A stretch of 64,000 bases of DNA from CAVVGZ01 sp963841845 (GCA_963841845.1 CAWJEG010000012.1:186001-250000), one strand, 5' to 3'. Counted from the first letter of the stretch, positions 46,862 through 57,500 are shown. The notes: generated by a model not told the origin, from the letters alone. Translations and numbers: made by a program.

Positions 46862-48163
46862 ATGACACTCCGAGAGTATATTGAACAATTGGATCAGCAT
46901 GAAGAACTTATCCGGATTAAAGAACCGGTTTCTAAAACCTACGACGTTGCAGCCATATTAAAGAAAATGGAACCTCGCCCGGTGCTTTTTGAAAATATCA
47001 TCGAATCACAATTTCGCGTAGCAGGAAATTTATTTTGCTCCAAAGATACTTTCGCTCGCTATTTTGGAATTCAAAAAACCGAAATCATCCCGAGATTAAG
47101 CCAGGCAATCCAGAACAGGACGATGCCGGATGTTGTTCTTGATGCTCCCTGCCAGGAAGTGATTCAAATGCATCCGGACCTGGATGCGCTGCCATTATTG
47201 AGGCATTGCATGTTAGATGGCGGAAACTATATCAGCTCAGGAATAACAATTGCCAGGCATCCCGTGTACGGGCAGAATGTGGATTTTCACCGGGCTATGC
47301 AAATATCCAGGAATGAATTGGTTCTGCGTGTGGTCCGCTCACGCCATTTTGACAGGTTCCTGAAGGACCTGGGACAGGTTGATATCGCTATTTGTATCGG
47401 CAACCCACCCAATGTCCTGGCAGCTGCCGCCACTTCCGTAGAAATTGGTATGGATGAAATGACCATAGCAAACTCATTGGAGCCCTTAACGGTTGTTCGA
47501 GCACAAACCGTGGATCTCCTGGTCCCAGCGGAGGCAGAATTTATCCTGGAAGGAACAATTTATAACGACAGGAGGCACGCTGAAGGACCATTTGTAGATT
47601 TAACGGAAACCTATGATGTAATTCGCAATGAACCGGTATTTGAATTGAAAGCCATTACCCACCGGAGGGATGCTATCTGGCAGGCTTTATTGCCTGGTGC
47701 CCTGGAGCATAAGTTGTTGATGGGCATGCCCCGAGAACCAACCATCTATAATAAAGTGAACCAGGTGGTCCCCTGCTTGGATGTGAATGTGAATCCAGGG
47801 GGATGCTCCTGGCTTCATGCCATCGTAAAAATTCGCAAAACGGCGGAGGAGGATGGCATGAATGCAATCAAAGCCGCCATGGATGGCCATCGCTCCTGCA
47901 AACATGTCTACATTGTGGATGAGGATATCGATATTTACAATCCTATGGAGGTGGAGTGGGCAATGGCAACCCGTTTTCAAGGCCATCGGGATATGGTAGT
48001 TTACCCGGATCAACACGGTTCCAGCCTGGATCCCAGCTCAGAGGCAAACACCTATCACACAACAAAGATTGGATTTGATCTCACCAAACCGCTCATCACC
48101 TCTGGGAAATCATTCGAAAAAGCAGCTTTTCCTGAAATCAATCTCGATAAGTTCATAAAATAA
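46862..48163 (+). CDS. UbiD-family prenylated-FMN decarboxylase, likely anhydromevalonate phosphate decarboxylase
   Basis: 433 residues with UbiD-family features: TLREYIEQLDQHEELIRI start, RPVLFENI, GGNYISSGITIARHP, IAICIGNPPNVLAAAATS, EAEFILEGTIYNDRRHAEGPF and HKLLMGMPREPTIYNKV. The family uses prenylated FMN made by UbiX. In archaea a UbiD homologue decarboxylates trans-anhydromevalonate 5-phosphate to isopentenyl phosphate, and its partner gene is phosphomevalonate dehydratase (aconitase X), which here follows directly (7-base gap). That context makes this the most probable role; UbiD proper is not supported by a nearby ubiquinone gene. Confidence 0.82.
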   Translation: MTLREYIEQLDQHEELIRIKEPVSKTYDVAAILKKMEPRPVLFENIIESQFRVAGNLFCSKDTFARYFGIQKTEIIPRLSQAIQNRTMPDVVLDAPCQEVIQMHPDLDALPLLRHCMLDGGNYISSGITIARHPVYGQNVDFHRAMQISRNELVLRVVRSRHFDRFLKDLGQVDIAICIGNPPNVLAAAATSVEIGMDEMTIANSLEPLTVVRAQTVDLLVPAEAEFILEGTIYNDRRHAEGPFVDLTETYDVIRNEPVFELKAITHRRDAIWQALLPGALEHKLLMGMPREPTIYNKVNQVVPCLDVNVNPGGCSWLHAIVKIRKTAEEDGMNAIKAAMDGHRSCKHVYIVDEDIDIYNPMEVEWAMATRFQGHRDMVVYPDQHGSSLDPSSEANTYHTTKIGFDLTKPLITSGKSFEKAAFPEINLDKFIK

Positions 48164-48169
48164 ACGCAT

Positions 48170-49369
48170 ATGCAATTACAATCCCAAGAAATTCAAATGT
48201 TGGATGGAAAATTCGGATGGGCAGCCCAAAAGTCCATGGAGATCCTCGTGGCCCTTGGCAAAATCTACGGCGCTAAACGAATGATACCTGTTACATCAGT
48301 CCAGATTTCTGGGGTCAGTTACGCCAACCTGGGGGAAGCCGGGCTGCAGTTCCTGGATGAAATGGCACAGGGCGGTGGAAAAACCAGGGTTTTAACCACC
48401 CTCAACCCTGCAGGAATGGACATTGAAAACTGGCAAATCCTGGGCATCGATGAAAAATTTGCCGCCAACCAGATGCGAGTCATAGATGCCTATGCCAGGA
48501 TGAACGTCGTCACTACCTGCACCTGTACACCATATTTGTCAGGGAACCTTCCTCACTATGGTGAACATATTGCCTGGGCAGAAAGCAGCGCAGTCTGTTA
48601 TGCCAACTCGGTTATTGGTGCGAGGACAAACCGTGAAGGTGGGCCTAGTGCCCTGGCAGCTGCCTTGACCGGGGTTACACCGGAGTATGGTTATCACATG
48701 GAGACTGAGCGAGAACCATCCATTATCATCCGGGTAAATGCGAAAATGGAACACAACCATAGCTTTGGTGCCCTGGGACAGGCGCTAAGCAAGGTCTTTG
48801 AAGTTCAATCGATACGCCCAATTCCGTATATTCAGGGGATTCCCCAGGCAACGGTCGAGAATCTCAAGTCGTTTTGTGCAAGTTTCGCCACTTATTGCGG
48901 GGGAGCCATTTTTCACATGGAAAATATTACTCCTGAGTGGAATTTATACCCCCAACCGAAAAGAATGATTGTTCTCGACCAAAAAGATATTGAAAGTTCA
49001 ATCGAAACCATGAATTCTGTATATGAAGAGACAATAGATTTTGTCAGTTTGGGATGCCCACACCTTTCAATTAAGGAGATAGCCCGCATTGCAGAATTGC
49101 TCCAGGATAAAAAAGTAAACAAAGAATTCTGGATAACCACCTCCAGGCCAATCAAGCAAATTGCCGATTCGATGGGCTATTCAAAAATAATTGAGGACAG
49201 TGGAGCAAAATTTGCAGTAGATACATGCTGCGTTGTTGCCCCGATCAAAGGAAGATTCCAGGCAATGGCAACAGACAGTGCCAAGGCTTGTTATTATGCG
49301 TTTGCTCAAAATAATATGAAAACACGCCTCCTATCCTTTGACGATACCGTTTTTGAGGCTTTATCATGA
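48170..49369 (+). CDS. Aconitase X catalytic (large) subunit, likely phosphomevalonate dehydratase
   Basis: 399 residues of the aconitase X large subunit family (MLDGKFGWAAQKSMEILVALGKIYGAKRMIPVTSVQISGVSY). Cysteines in TTCTCTPYLSGNLP and in DTCCVVAP are candidate cluster ligands, with ARTNREGGPSALAAALTG a conserved loop. The archaeal two-subunit enzyme dehydrates mevalonate 5-phosphate; one-chain bacterial relatives act on cis-3-hydroxyproline. The separate small subunit downstream (overlap 49366-49369, ATGA) and the UbiD gene upstream favour the mevalonate reaction. Confidence 0.85.
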   Translation: MQLQSQEIQMLDGKFGWAAQKSMEILVALGKIYGAKRMIPVTSVQISGVSYANLGEAGLQFLDEMAQGGGKTRVLTTLNPAGMDIENWQILGIDEKFAANQMRVIDAYARMNVVTTCTCTPYLSGNLPHYGEHIAWAESSAVCYANSVIGARTNREGGPSALAAALTGVTPEYGYHMETEREPSIIIRVNAKMEHNHSFGALGQALSKVFEVQSIRPIPYIQGIPQATVENLKSFCASFATYCGGAIFHMENITPEWNLYPQPKRMIVLDQKDIESSIETMNSVYEETIDFVSLGCPHLSIKEIARIAELLQDKKVNKEFWITTSRPIKQIADSMGYSKIIEDSGAKFAVDTCCVVAPIKGRFQAMATDSAKACYYAFAQNNMKTRLLSFDDTVFEALS

Positions 49370-49758
49370 TACTTTCGGGCAGAAAAATATATCAGGGAAT
49401 TGTAAAAGGAAAAGCCCTGGTCACTCAAATGGGTATTTCTTTTTATGGGGGTGTCGATCCAGACACAGGGATTTTGTTAGAGAAAGACCATGAACTTTAT
49501 GGACAGAGTATCTCTGGGGTAATTTTGGTATTTCCTCGGGGTAAAGGCTCTACAGTTGGCTCATATACATTGTATCGCCTGAAAAAAAATGGACTGGCTC
49601 CAGCAGCAATCATTAATAAAGATTGCGAGACAATCACTGCCGTGGGTTGCATTATCTCTGAAATACCGTGTATCGACCAGATTGATATAAAAAGCCTGAC
49701 TACAGGCATGAATTTGATCATTAATGGAGAGGAAGGGACCATCGAAATTGTTGATTAA
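49366..49758 (+). CDS. Aconitase X swivel (small) subunit, DUF126
   Basis: 130 residues: ILSGRKIYQGIVKGKALVTQ, SISFYGGVDPDTGIL-like (SFYGGVDPDTGILLE), VLVFPRGKGSTVGSYTLYRL and CEIPCIDQIDI-like end (EIPCIDQIDIKSL). The PRGKGSTVGSY loop binds the phosphate of the substrate in the aconitase superfamily. The separate swivel chain is the archaeal arrangement. Last gene of the operon. Confidence 0.85.
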   Translation: MILSGRKIYQGIVKGKALVTQMGISFYGGVDPDTGILLEKDHELYGQSISGVILVFPRGKGSTVGSYTLYRLKKNGLAPAAIINKDCETITAVGCIISEIPCIDQIDIKSLTTGMNLIINGEEGTIEIVD

Positions 49759-50167
49759 CCCTGCATTCTATTAAATCCTGAAAACCCATCAATTTAGATA
49801 TTAATCCAGAAAGACAAAACGGTTTTTATAATTGCATCAAACACGCATGCCAGAAATTCTATGTTTTCCCCCATTCGGGTGATTACTCCAAGCCATTGTC
49901 TGATCACATGAAATTAAATTGGTATATCCCCGGTAAATCCCCAAACACTTCGTAAGAATAAAGAGTGTCATTGGAAAACCTGGGATTATTCATCACGGAT
50001 AAGTCAATTCCTATAAATCTACCTGGGAGGGAATAAGCTTGAAAATAATTTCCAGGGGATAATTAAATTAATAATAAAAATCAGGCTAAAATTATTTTAT
50101 ATAGATTTATAGGATTATTATTTGCCTGGTAATTCAATCTGCAAATGATTAATGCAGGAGGATATGA
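49759..50167. other. Intergenic region of about 410 bases
   Basis: AT-rich spacer; no credible frame, terminator or RNA motif seen. A GCAGGAGG ribosome site for the following gene lies at its right end. Confidence 0.5.
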
Positions 50168-52601
50168 ATGACTAACACACCTGAAATTGATGTAAAAAGA
50201 AGACGACGCGGTGAAAAACCAACCAAACGCGCTGAGGCGCCTGTCAGGGAAGATACCGGTAGCACCTCACCACCCTCCTCCGGAGGAACTTCCTATATAC
50301 CCTCAGGAACCGGAGGTACCGCCATGCCTTCCATGGGAAAAATGGGGACAGGCTGTGGCGGGTTCATTGTTATTCTCATCATCGCCCTTTACCTTATCTT
50401 TTCCGGCGGACTGGGCGGACAAGAACAAGTATCTGAAGTGCAGCCACAAACCGAGTATGCAACTGAAGTCCAGGAACCACAAACCCAGCTATCAACTGCC
50501 ACTCCCCGTCCAACAAAGGCAGCTATTGCCGGACAGGCTGGACAGGATTGGCTGGTTATGCTCTATCAGAATGCTGATGATCAAGTCCTGGAGCAGGATG
50601 TTTTCCTGGACCTCAACGAAACTGAAAAAGTCGGCTCATCAGACAGAGTGACAATTGTCTCCCAGATTGACCGCTTCCGTGGGGCTTACTCGGGAGATGG
50701 CGACTGGCATACCACGCGCCGTTACCTTGTAACCCAGGATGACGATTTCAACGTGGTAAATTCGCAGCTGGTGGATGAACCCGGGGAAGTAAACATGGCT
50801 GCCGGAGAATCCCTGGTTGATTTCGTTGCCTGGGCTACAGAAAATTATCCGGCCGATCGAACGGTATTAATTCTATCGGACCACGGTTTAGGTTGGCCTG
50901 GTGGATGGAGTGACCCGGATCCAGGCAGGTCAGATCCTGGTAAAGCACCGCTTACAAATTATTTAAAAGGCGATCACTTATACCTTTCGGAATTGGATAA
51001 GACCCTGGCTGCCATTCAACAACAAAATATCGTCCAAAAATTCGATATTATCGGAATGGATGCCTGCCTTATGAGCCAGATGGAAGTTTATTCTGCACTC
51101 CAGCCATATGCTGATTATGCAGTCGCATCCGAGGAAACAGAACCCGGGCTGGGCTGGGCTTATGCGGGATTTTTAGACCTTTTAGTCAACAATCCGGATA
51201 TGAGCCCCGAACAGCTGGCGGCAAATATCGTGGAAACCTATATCCAGGAAGATCAAAGAATTGTTGATAACAATGCCAGGGCGGATTATCTACGCCAGGG
51301 ATCCCAGATGGGTGGTTTTTTTGGAGCCCCAAGCATTAGTGCTGCGGCACTTACCAACCAACTCGAACAAAATATTACCTTGAGTGCGGTGGATTTGAAT
51401 GCGTTTCCGGAATTAATCACCCAATTTAATAACTTTGCTTACAGCCTGCAAAATGCAGACCAATCCATTGTTGCTAGCGCCCGCAACTACGCTCAATCTT
51501 ATACAAGCATCTTCGGCAATCAGGTACCAAAATCATATATCGATTTGGGCCATTTTACCCAGCTGATTCAGAAAAACGTAAATGATTCAGCAGTAAACAA
51601 CGCAGCAAATGGGTTAATTAATGCGTTAGATCAAACAATCATCGCTGAAAAACACGGTTCTTCAAAACCCGGGTCATCCGGGATGGCTATTTATTTTCCA
51701 AATTCTACACTTTACAGGAACCCTTATAGTGGTCCTCAATCCTACCTGGAACTGGCTGACCGTTTTGCGAGTATCTCTCTTTGGGATGATTTCCTGGCTT
51801 ACCATTACCTGGATAGAGCTTTCAAGCCTGATGTTTCCAGAACCCGTTTTACCATCAAGTTCTGAAACCACCAGGGCCCCGGGTTCAGGAAATATCTCCA
51901 TCACGAATATCACAGCATCAAGAGATGAAATCACTATCAATCAAACCTCAGAAATCAGTGCAGAGATAACCGGTCAGAATATTGGTTATATCTATCTTTT
52001 CGCCGGTTATTATGATCCGGGTTCAAAATCCATTTATGTCGCTGATACGGACTATTTGGAAAGCCCGGACACCCAGGAGTTGAATGGGGTTTACTACCCT
52101 GTTTGGCCGGAGGCAGAATCATTTATATTAAACTTTGAATGGGACCCTGTATTATTCTCAATCACGGATGGTGAACAATCCGACCTGGCCCTTTTTAACC
52201 CGGGAGTTTATGGAATTTCAGGAGAACAGGCTGAATATTATGTGAATGGCACCTATACGTTTACTGAAAGCGGTGAGCAGCTTTATGCTCAAATGCATTT
52301 TAGGGATGGCAAATTATTCCAGATTTTTGGATTTAATGGTACGGATGAGACTGGCTCGCCGGCAGAAATCACTCCAAATGAAGGTGATGAATTTACCATT
52401 TCACAAAGGTGGATGGAGCTTAATGACCAGGGCCGGGTTAATCAGGTTGTCACTGAACCCGGTGCGACAATAACCTTCGGAAGAGCGCCCATAACCTGGG
52501 AGATGGTTTACGCTCCTGCAGGAAAGTATGTGGTTGGATTTCTGGTAAGCGATATGGATGGAAACATAACCCAGAGTTTTACCCAGATCACCGTGAAATA
52601 G
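50168..52601 (+). CDS. Membrane-anchored clostripain-family (C11) protease, apparent frameshift
   Basis: Read across one frame change at about 51835-51865, this is a protein of about 810 residues. A Thr/Pro/Gly-rich cytoplasmic N-terminus precedes one membrane segment (GCGGFIVILIIALYLIFSGGL). The C11 peptidase domain follows, with His239 in LILSDHGLGWPGG and Cys300 in IGMDACLMSQMEVY, the catalytic dyad. The first frame ends at HYLDRAFKPDVSRTRF; the second continues PVLPSSSETTRAPGSGNISITN into a beta-rich C-terminal domain of about 230 residues. Clostripain relatives cleave after basic residues and are usually calcium-dependent. Here the domain should lie outside the membrane. Confidence 0.8.
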
Positions 52602-52658
52602 TTTAGGATTATTAATCCGGGTAAAAAATCACCTCGTGAGTAGCAAAATTAATTTAAA

Positions 52659-52700
52659 ATGGAGGAGTATAAAAACAGATACGCTCCTCCATATTTTTTA
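52659..52700. terminator. Terminator between the clostripain-like gene and the ABC ATPase gene
   Basis: ATGGAGGAG (52659-52667) and CTCCTCCAT (52684-52692) pair perfectly, followed by ATTTTTTATT. Convergent genes on both sides can use it. Confidence 0.7.
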
Positions 52701-52714
52701 TTAACGCATAGATA

Positions 52715-53827
52715 TCACCGCACCGCGGGAGAATTGACCCGGTCCTGGGCAGGATCAAAGATATGCATATGATCCATATTAAAGATAACCTGGGTATCCG
52801 AGCCTATCTGAACCTGGGTGCGAGGGTCCACCCTGGCTACGAAATTATTCTGACCGCTAACCAGATATAAGAATATCTCGTTGCCCATTAATTCGGTGAC
52901 ATCTACCTTGGCAGGAACTGCCTCGGCATGAATCCCCGTTGGAACAAAATCCGGATTATGGATATTTTCAGGACGGATACCAAATATCACCTCTTTATCC
53001 GTATAACCCATGAAGGTTTCTCGCCGGTCATCCGGTATCCTGACGGAAAATCCCCCCGTGTCAATATACAATCCCTCGCCATCCTTGCGAATATGTGAAG
53101 GGAAGAAGTTCATTGCCGGGCTTCCAATGAATCCTGCCACAAACAGGTTATCCGGTTGGTCATATAACTTCTGGGGAGTATCCATTTGCAGTAATATACC
53201 TTTATTCATCACAGCGATGCGTGAAGCCATTGTCATAGCCTCAGTCTGGTCATGGGTAACATAGATAAAGGTGGTTTGAAGTTCATGGTGTAGTTTGCTA
53301 ATTTCCGCCCTGGTTTGAACCCTCAATTTAGCATCGAGATTGGAGAGCGGCTCATCAAATAAAAACACTTTCGGATTGCGAACAATTGCACGGCCAACAG
53401 CAACACGCTGTCTCTGACCACCGGATAATTCTCTTGGTTTTCGTTTTAATAAATGCTCGATCTCCAATTTTCGGGCGGCCTGTTCAACCCTTTGATTTAT
53501 TTCATCCTTCGAAATTTTCCGTAGTTTAAGGCCAAACGCCATATTATCAAATACTGTCATATGTGGATATAGGGCATAGGATTGGAATACCATGGCAATA
53601 TCGCGGTCTTTTGGTGCAACATCATTAACAACTGCATCACCTATTAATATTTCCCCTTCAGACACCTCTTCCAATCCTGCCAGGCAGCGCAAAGCAGTCG
53701 TTTTTCCGCAACCCGAAGGCCCAACCAACACAAGGAACTCCTTATCTTCAATCTCCATATTCAAATCATTAATAGCGGCAAAATCACCAAAACGCTTCCA
53801 GACATGTTTAAAAGTTACTGATGCCAT
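52715..53827 (-). CDS. Carbohydrate ABC transporter ATP-binding protein (MsmK/UgpC/MalK type)
   Basis: 370 residues. Walker A GPSGCGKTT, signature LSGGQRQRVAVGRAI, Walker B VFLFDEPLSNLD, and a C-terminal TOBE-type domain (FGIRPENIHNPDFV, VTELMGNEIFLY). These features mark the CUT1 family multi-sugar ATPase. It is divergent from the binding protein and permease genes at 54.2-57.4 kb; a single ATPase often serves several sugar importers. Confidence 0.92.
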   Translation of the reverse strand: MASVTFKHVWKRFGDFAAINDLNMEIEDKEFLVLVGPSGCGKTTALRCLAGLEEVSEGEILIGDAVVNDVAPKDRDIAMVFQSYALYPHMTVFDNMAFGLKLRKISKDEINQRVEQAARKLEIEHLLKRKPRELSGGQRQRVAVGRAIVRNPKVFLFDEPLSNLDAKLRVQTRAEISKLHHELQTTFIYVTHDQTEAMTMASRIAVMNKGILLQMDTPQKLYDQPDNLFVAGFIGSPAMNFFPSHIRKDGEGLYIDTGGFSVRIPDDRRETFMGYTDKEVIFGIRPENIHNPDFVPTGIHAEAVPAKVDVTELMGNEIFLYLVSGQNNFVARVDPRTQVQIGSDTQVIFNMDHMHIFDPAQDRVNSPAVR

Positions 53828-54015
53828 GATCTTCCTCCCTTCCGAATGGATATAGTGATTTAATTATAGGTCAGCCATATATAAAAAACAACACCCAGCA
53901 AACTATTATTTTTGAAATGTGTTTATTCCTTTTTTACAAAAATCACAATATTGGCTCATTTTGGATTAAATCAGATGACATTGGATACATCAGAATCAGA
54001 AATATTTAATTTATT

Positions 54016-54044
54016 TGGTATTAAAAAAATATTGCTGTATAATT
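54016..54044 (+). promoter_or_regulatory. Promoter of the sugar importer operon
   Basis: TTGGTA (54016-54021), 17-base spacer and TATAAT (54039-54044). The predicted start is about 180 bases before the binding-protein ATG, leaving room for the small frame between them. Confidence 0.55.
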
Positions 54045-54052
54045 TTTAAACA

Positions 54053-54178
54053 TGGGGAGAATTCTTGTGAAAAAAACCCCAAAAAACGCTTGATCGAATC
54101 ATCAAAAACACGCGTGAAGAGAACAGCCATTTCTATTTAGAAATTGTCGACGGACATGAAGGGAGGTGTGTTTCTTAG
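54053..54178 (+). other. Possible small frame with one shift in an A run
   Basis: If one A is removed from the A6 run near 54080, a 41-codon frame from ATG 54053 reads MGRILVKKTPKTLDRIIKNT and then REENSHFYLEIVDGHEG. The sequence looks protein-like, but it depends on a frame correction, so it may be only a leader or chance. Confidence 0.25.
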
Positions 54179-54232
54179 AAAAATCGCCTATAAAAAAATC
54201 ATGGTTAAAACAATCATATATAAGGAGATAAA

Positions 54233-55604
54233 ATGTCAAGGAAGTTGTTCCCATTAGTTAGTATTTTACTTATCGCTGCCTTTGTGCTCTCAGCATGCAC
54301 GACTCCAGCAACAGAAGCACCTGCAGCAGAGGCGCCTGCGGAAGCCGCACCAGCAGAAGGTGGAGAAGTATATTACCTGAATTTCAAACCGGAAGTAGCC
54401 GAAATTTACCAGAAGATCGCTGATGATTACAAAGCAGAAACGGGTGTTACCCTCAAAGTGGTAACTGCTGCAGCAGGAACTTACGAGCAGACATTAAAGT
54501 CTGAAATTGCTAAGTCAGATGCACCCGTTTTGTTCCAAATTAATGGCCCTGTTGGATATGCAAGCCTGGAAGGATTACACCGCAGATTTAAAAGACATCG
54601 AACTGTACCAGCATCTTTCCGATAAATCCATGGCTGTCACCGATGGCGATGGCGTTTATGGAATACCATATGTTGTAGAAGCATACGGTATCATTTACAA
54701 TAACGCCATCATGGAAAAGTATTTCGCATTGGATGGCGCCAAGGCAGCTTCCATGGCGGAAATCAACAATTTCCCCAAACTGAAAGAAGTTGTTGAAGAC
54801 ATGACCGCCAAGAAAGACCAATTGGGTATCGAGGGTGTGTTTTCTTCCACCTCTCTAAAACCTGGCGAAGACTGGCGCTGGCAGACACATCTTGCCAATG
54901 TCCCGATTTTTTACGAGTTCAGGGACAACAATGTCGATCTCGGGGACCCCGCTGCAACGATGGAAGTGGAATTCAAATATTCGGATAATTTCAAGAATAT
55001 CTTTGATCTCTATCTGAACAACTCCGTTACCGAACCGTCATTACTTGGCAGTAAAAGTGTCGATGATTCCATGGCAGAGTTTGCATTGGGTCGTTCTGCT
55101 ATGGTCCAGAATGGCGACTGGGCATGGGGGCAAATCTCAGGCGTAGAAGGAAATGTGACCAAGGAAGAAGATGTAAAATTCCTGCCAATTTACACTGGCG
55201 TACCTGGTGAAGAGAAACAATCAATCAATGTTGGCACGGAGAACTTCTACGCCATCAATTCACAGGTCTCACCAGAAAAGCAGAAACTGGCTGCAGATTT
55301 CATTTTGTGGCTGTTCAGCAGTGATACTGGAAAAGCCTATGTTACCAATGAATTGAAGTTCCTTGCTCCATTCGACACGTTTGCTGAAAACGAAAGACCA
55401 ACTGATCCGTTGAAACTAAGTGAGGCTGGTTATATTAGCAATACCGATCTATACAACGTAGCCTGGAATTTCCTGGTATTCCCAAGCCAGACCTTCAAGG
55501 ACAATTTTGGTGCCGCCTTGCTGCAGTACGCACAAGGCTCCATGCCATGGGAAGATGTCAAACAGCTGTTTATTGACCAGTGGAAGGCTGAAAAAGCAAT
55601 GTAA
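54233..55604 (+). CDS. Sugar ABC transporter substrate-binding lipoprotein, apparent frameshift
   Basis: Starts at ATG 54233 behind AAGGAG with a lipoprotein signal (LLIAAFVLSAC, lipobox LSAC) and a short Ala/Pro/Glu linker. An extra C near 54570 breaks the frame after PVLFQINGPVGYAS; removing it gives ASWKDYTADLKDIELYQHL, and the protein then runs to 55604. Corrected length is about 457 residues, usual for CUT1 binding proteins, which capture oligosaccharides outside the membrane and pass them to the two permeases encoded next. The ligand cannot be named. Confidence 0.85.
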
Positions 55605-55627
55605 TGTAAAAAAATTGGTTGATAGAC

Positions 55628-55657
55628 TCACCCCGCATCATCAAAGGTGCGGGGTGA
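55628..55657 (+). repeat. Intercistronic hairpin between binding-protein and permease genes
   Basis: TCACCCCGCA and TGCGGGGTGA form a perfect 10-base stem with no T run after it. Such hairpins behind the binding-protein gene stabilise its mRNA or thin out readthrough, giving more binding protein than permease. Confidence 0.6.
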
Positions 55658-55704
55658 TGTAACATCTCAAAAGACTCCTTATACTGTAAAGCAGGAGAAC
55701 TCCT

Positions 55705-56550
55705 ATGCAAAAAATGCCCAAGAAATATTATGCGTTTTTTATCCTGCCAACCGTCGTAGCATTCTTTATTTCATTTTTAATCCCATTTCTATTTGGAATA
55801 TATCTCTCATTCACCGAATTCACAACAGTCACCAATTCAACTTGGGTGGGTTGGGAAAATTATATTCGAGCCTTCACTGATGATAAAACCTTTATTAATG
55901 CCACCATTTTTACAATAAAGTTCTCCGTGGTTTCTGTAGTACTGATTAATCTATTTGCATTCTCCCTGGCACTTCTACTCACTCGAAAAATCCGGGGAAC
56001 AAATATTTTTCGAACAGTATTCTTCATGCCGAATCTCATCGGCGGAATCGTCCTTGGTTATATATGGCAGTTAATTATCAACGGTGTGCTCATAAATTTT
56101 GGTGTTGATATTACCTACAGCGCTGTTTATGGTTTTTGGGGGTTGGTCATCCTGATGAATTGGCAGATGGTAGGATACATGATGATTATTTATATCGCCG
56201 GTATCCAGAATATCTCCCCTGAACTTATCGAAGCAGCCAAAATTGATGGTGCAAATTCCTGGGACATATTAAAAAGCGTTACGATCCCTTTAGTCATGCC
56301 GGCAGTTACCATCTGTACATTCCTTACGGTCTCGAATTCATTTAAGCTCTTTGACCAGAACCTTTCCCTAACAGCAGGCGCCCCGGCCAGAACCTCTTCA
56401 ATGCTCGCTTTGGATATTTACAATACATTTTATGGTCGTAACGGCTATGAAGGTGTCGGTCAGGCAAAAGCGGTTATGTTTTTCCTTTTTGTAGCTGCAA
56501 TTGTGCTGCTGCAGCTGAAGTTTACAAGATCCAAGGAGGTTGAAAACTGA
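55705..56550 (+). CDS. Sugar ABC transporter permease, MalF type
   Basis: 281 residues, six membrane segments, with the EAA loop at EAAKIDGANSWDILKSVTIPLVMP that contacts the ATPase. The N-terminus (YYAFFILPTVVAFFISFLIPFLFGIYLSF) is typical of MalF-like CUT1 permeases. Its stop overlaps the ATG of the next gene by one base (GATGA). Confidence 0.92.
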   Translation: MQKMPKKYYAFFILPTVVAFFISFLIPFLFGIYLSFTEFTTVTNSTWVGWENYIRAFTDDKTFINATIFTIKFSVVSVVLINLFAFSLALLLTRKIRGTNIFRTVFFMPNLIGGIVLGYIWQLIINGVLINFGVDITYSAVYGFWGLVILMNWQMVGYMMIIYIAGIQNISPELIEAAKIDGANSWDILKSVTIPLVMPAVTICTFLTVSNSFKLFDQNLSLTAGAPARTSSMLALDIYNTFYGRNGYEGVGQAKAVMFFLFVAAIVLLQLKFTRSKEVEN

Positions 56551-57386
56551 TGAATGCTAAAGAACGCCTTTCGAACTATATCAATTTTAACTTTTTATTG
56601 ATTCTTGCCGTTATCTATATGGCTCCATTATTTATTGTCTTGATGAATTCTTTCAAAGGCAGATTTTTTATTGCCGACACCCCTTTCGCTCCACCCAATG
56701 CTCTCACATTCGTAGGAATGAAGAACTATATTTCCGGTATTGAGAAGACCGGATTTATTCAGGCTTTTGGTTATTCTCTATTTATTACTGTTTTCTCTGT
56801 TGCTGCAATCGTGTTTTTTACATCGATGGCCGCCTGGTGCCTTACCCGGGTAAAATCTAGACTCAGTTCAGTCCTGTTTTATCTAATGGTCTTTTCCATG
56901 ATTGTCCCGTTCCAAATGGTTATGTTTACCATGTCAAAAATGGCAAATGTCATGCATTTGGATAATCCGGTGGGTATTATTGTGCTTTATCTGGGCTATG
57001 GTGCCGGATTATCGGTATTTATATTCAGTGGTTTTATTAAAAGCATTCCCCATGAAATTGAAGAAGCAGCAACGATTGATGGCTGCAATCCGATACAGAC
57101 ATTCTTCTTGATTGTATTTCCAATTCTCAGGCCAATATGCATTACCGTGGCCATATTAAATACCATGTGGATTTGGAATGATTATCTGCTCCCTTATCTT
57201 GTGATCGGTAGCAACTATAAAACGATTCCCATCGCAGTTCAGTATTTGCAGGGCGGCTATGGCAGTCGTGATATGGGAGCCATGATGGCGATGCTTGTCC
57301 TGGCAATTATTCCGATTGTGATATTCTACTTATCCTCACAACAATATATTATTAAAGGTGTTGTTGCCGGAGCCGTGAAAGGTTAA
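56550..57386 (+). CDS. Sugar ABC transporter permease, MalG type
   Basis: 278 residues with six membrane segments and the EAA loop EEAATIDGCNPIQTFFLIVFPILRP. The MalG-like C-terminus ends SQQYIIKGVVAGAVKG, the usual end of this family. It pairs with the MalF-type subunit to make the membrane channel of the importer. Last gene of the operon. Confidence 0.92.
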   Translation: MNAKERLSNYINFNFLLILAVIYMAPLFIVLMNSFKGRFFIADTPFAPPNALTFVGMKNYISGIEKTGFIQAFGYSLFITVFSVAAIVFFTSMAAWCLTRVKSRLSSVLFYLMVFSMIVPFQMVMFTMSKMANVMHLDNPVGIIVLYLGYGAGLSVFIFSGFIKSIPHEIEEAATIDGCNPIQTFFLIVFPILRPICITVAILNTMWIWNDYLLPYLVIGSNYKTIPIAVQYLQGGYGSRDMGAMMAMLVLAIIPIVIFYLSSQQYIIKGVVAGAVKG

Positions 57387-57456
57387 TCACAATTTAGGGC
57401 TTGAATAGAACCACATATATGTTCCTATACAAAACCAGGTGATTTTTTTGGAGTAT

Positions 57457-57500
57457 AAATATGAGGTCGTCTCTACAATCAAAATGACGACCTCATATTT
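57457..57500. terminator. Long inverted repeat, terminator between importer and M14 peptidase genes
   Basis: AAATATGAGGTCGTC (57457-57471) and GACGACCTCATATTT (57486-57500) form a perfect 15-base stem with a 14-base loop; convergent genes flank it. Confidence 0.7.

Larger units (their letters stand above)
53828..54232. other. Divergent regulatory region, about 400 bases, with promoter and possible small frame
   Basis: Holds the promoter at 54016-54044 and the short frame at 54053-54178 described separately; otherwise nothing clear. Confidence 0.5.
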
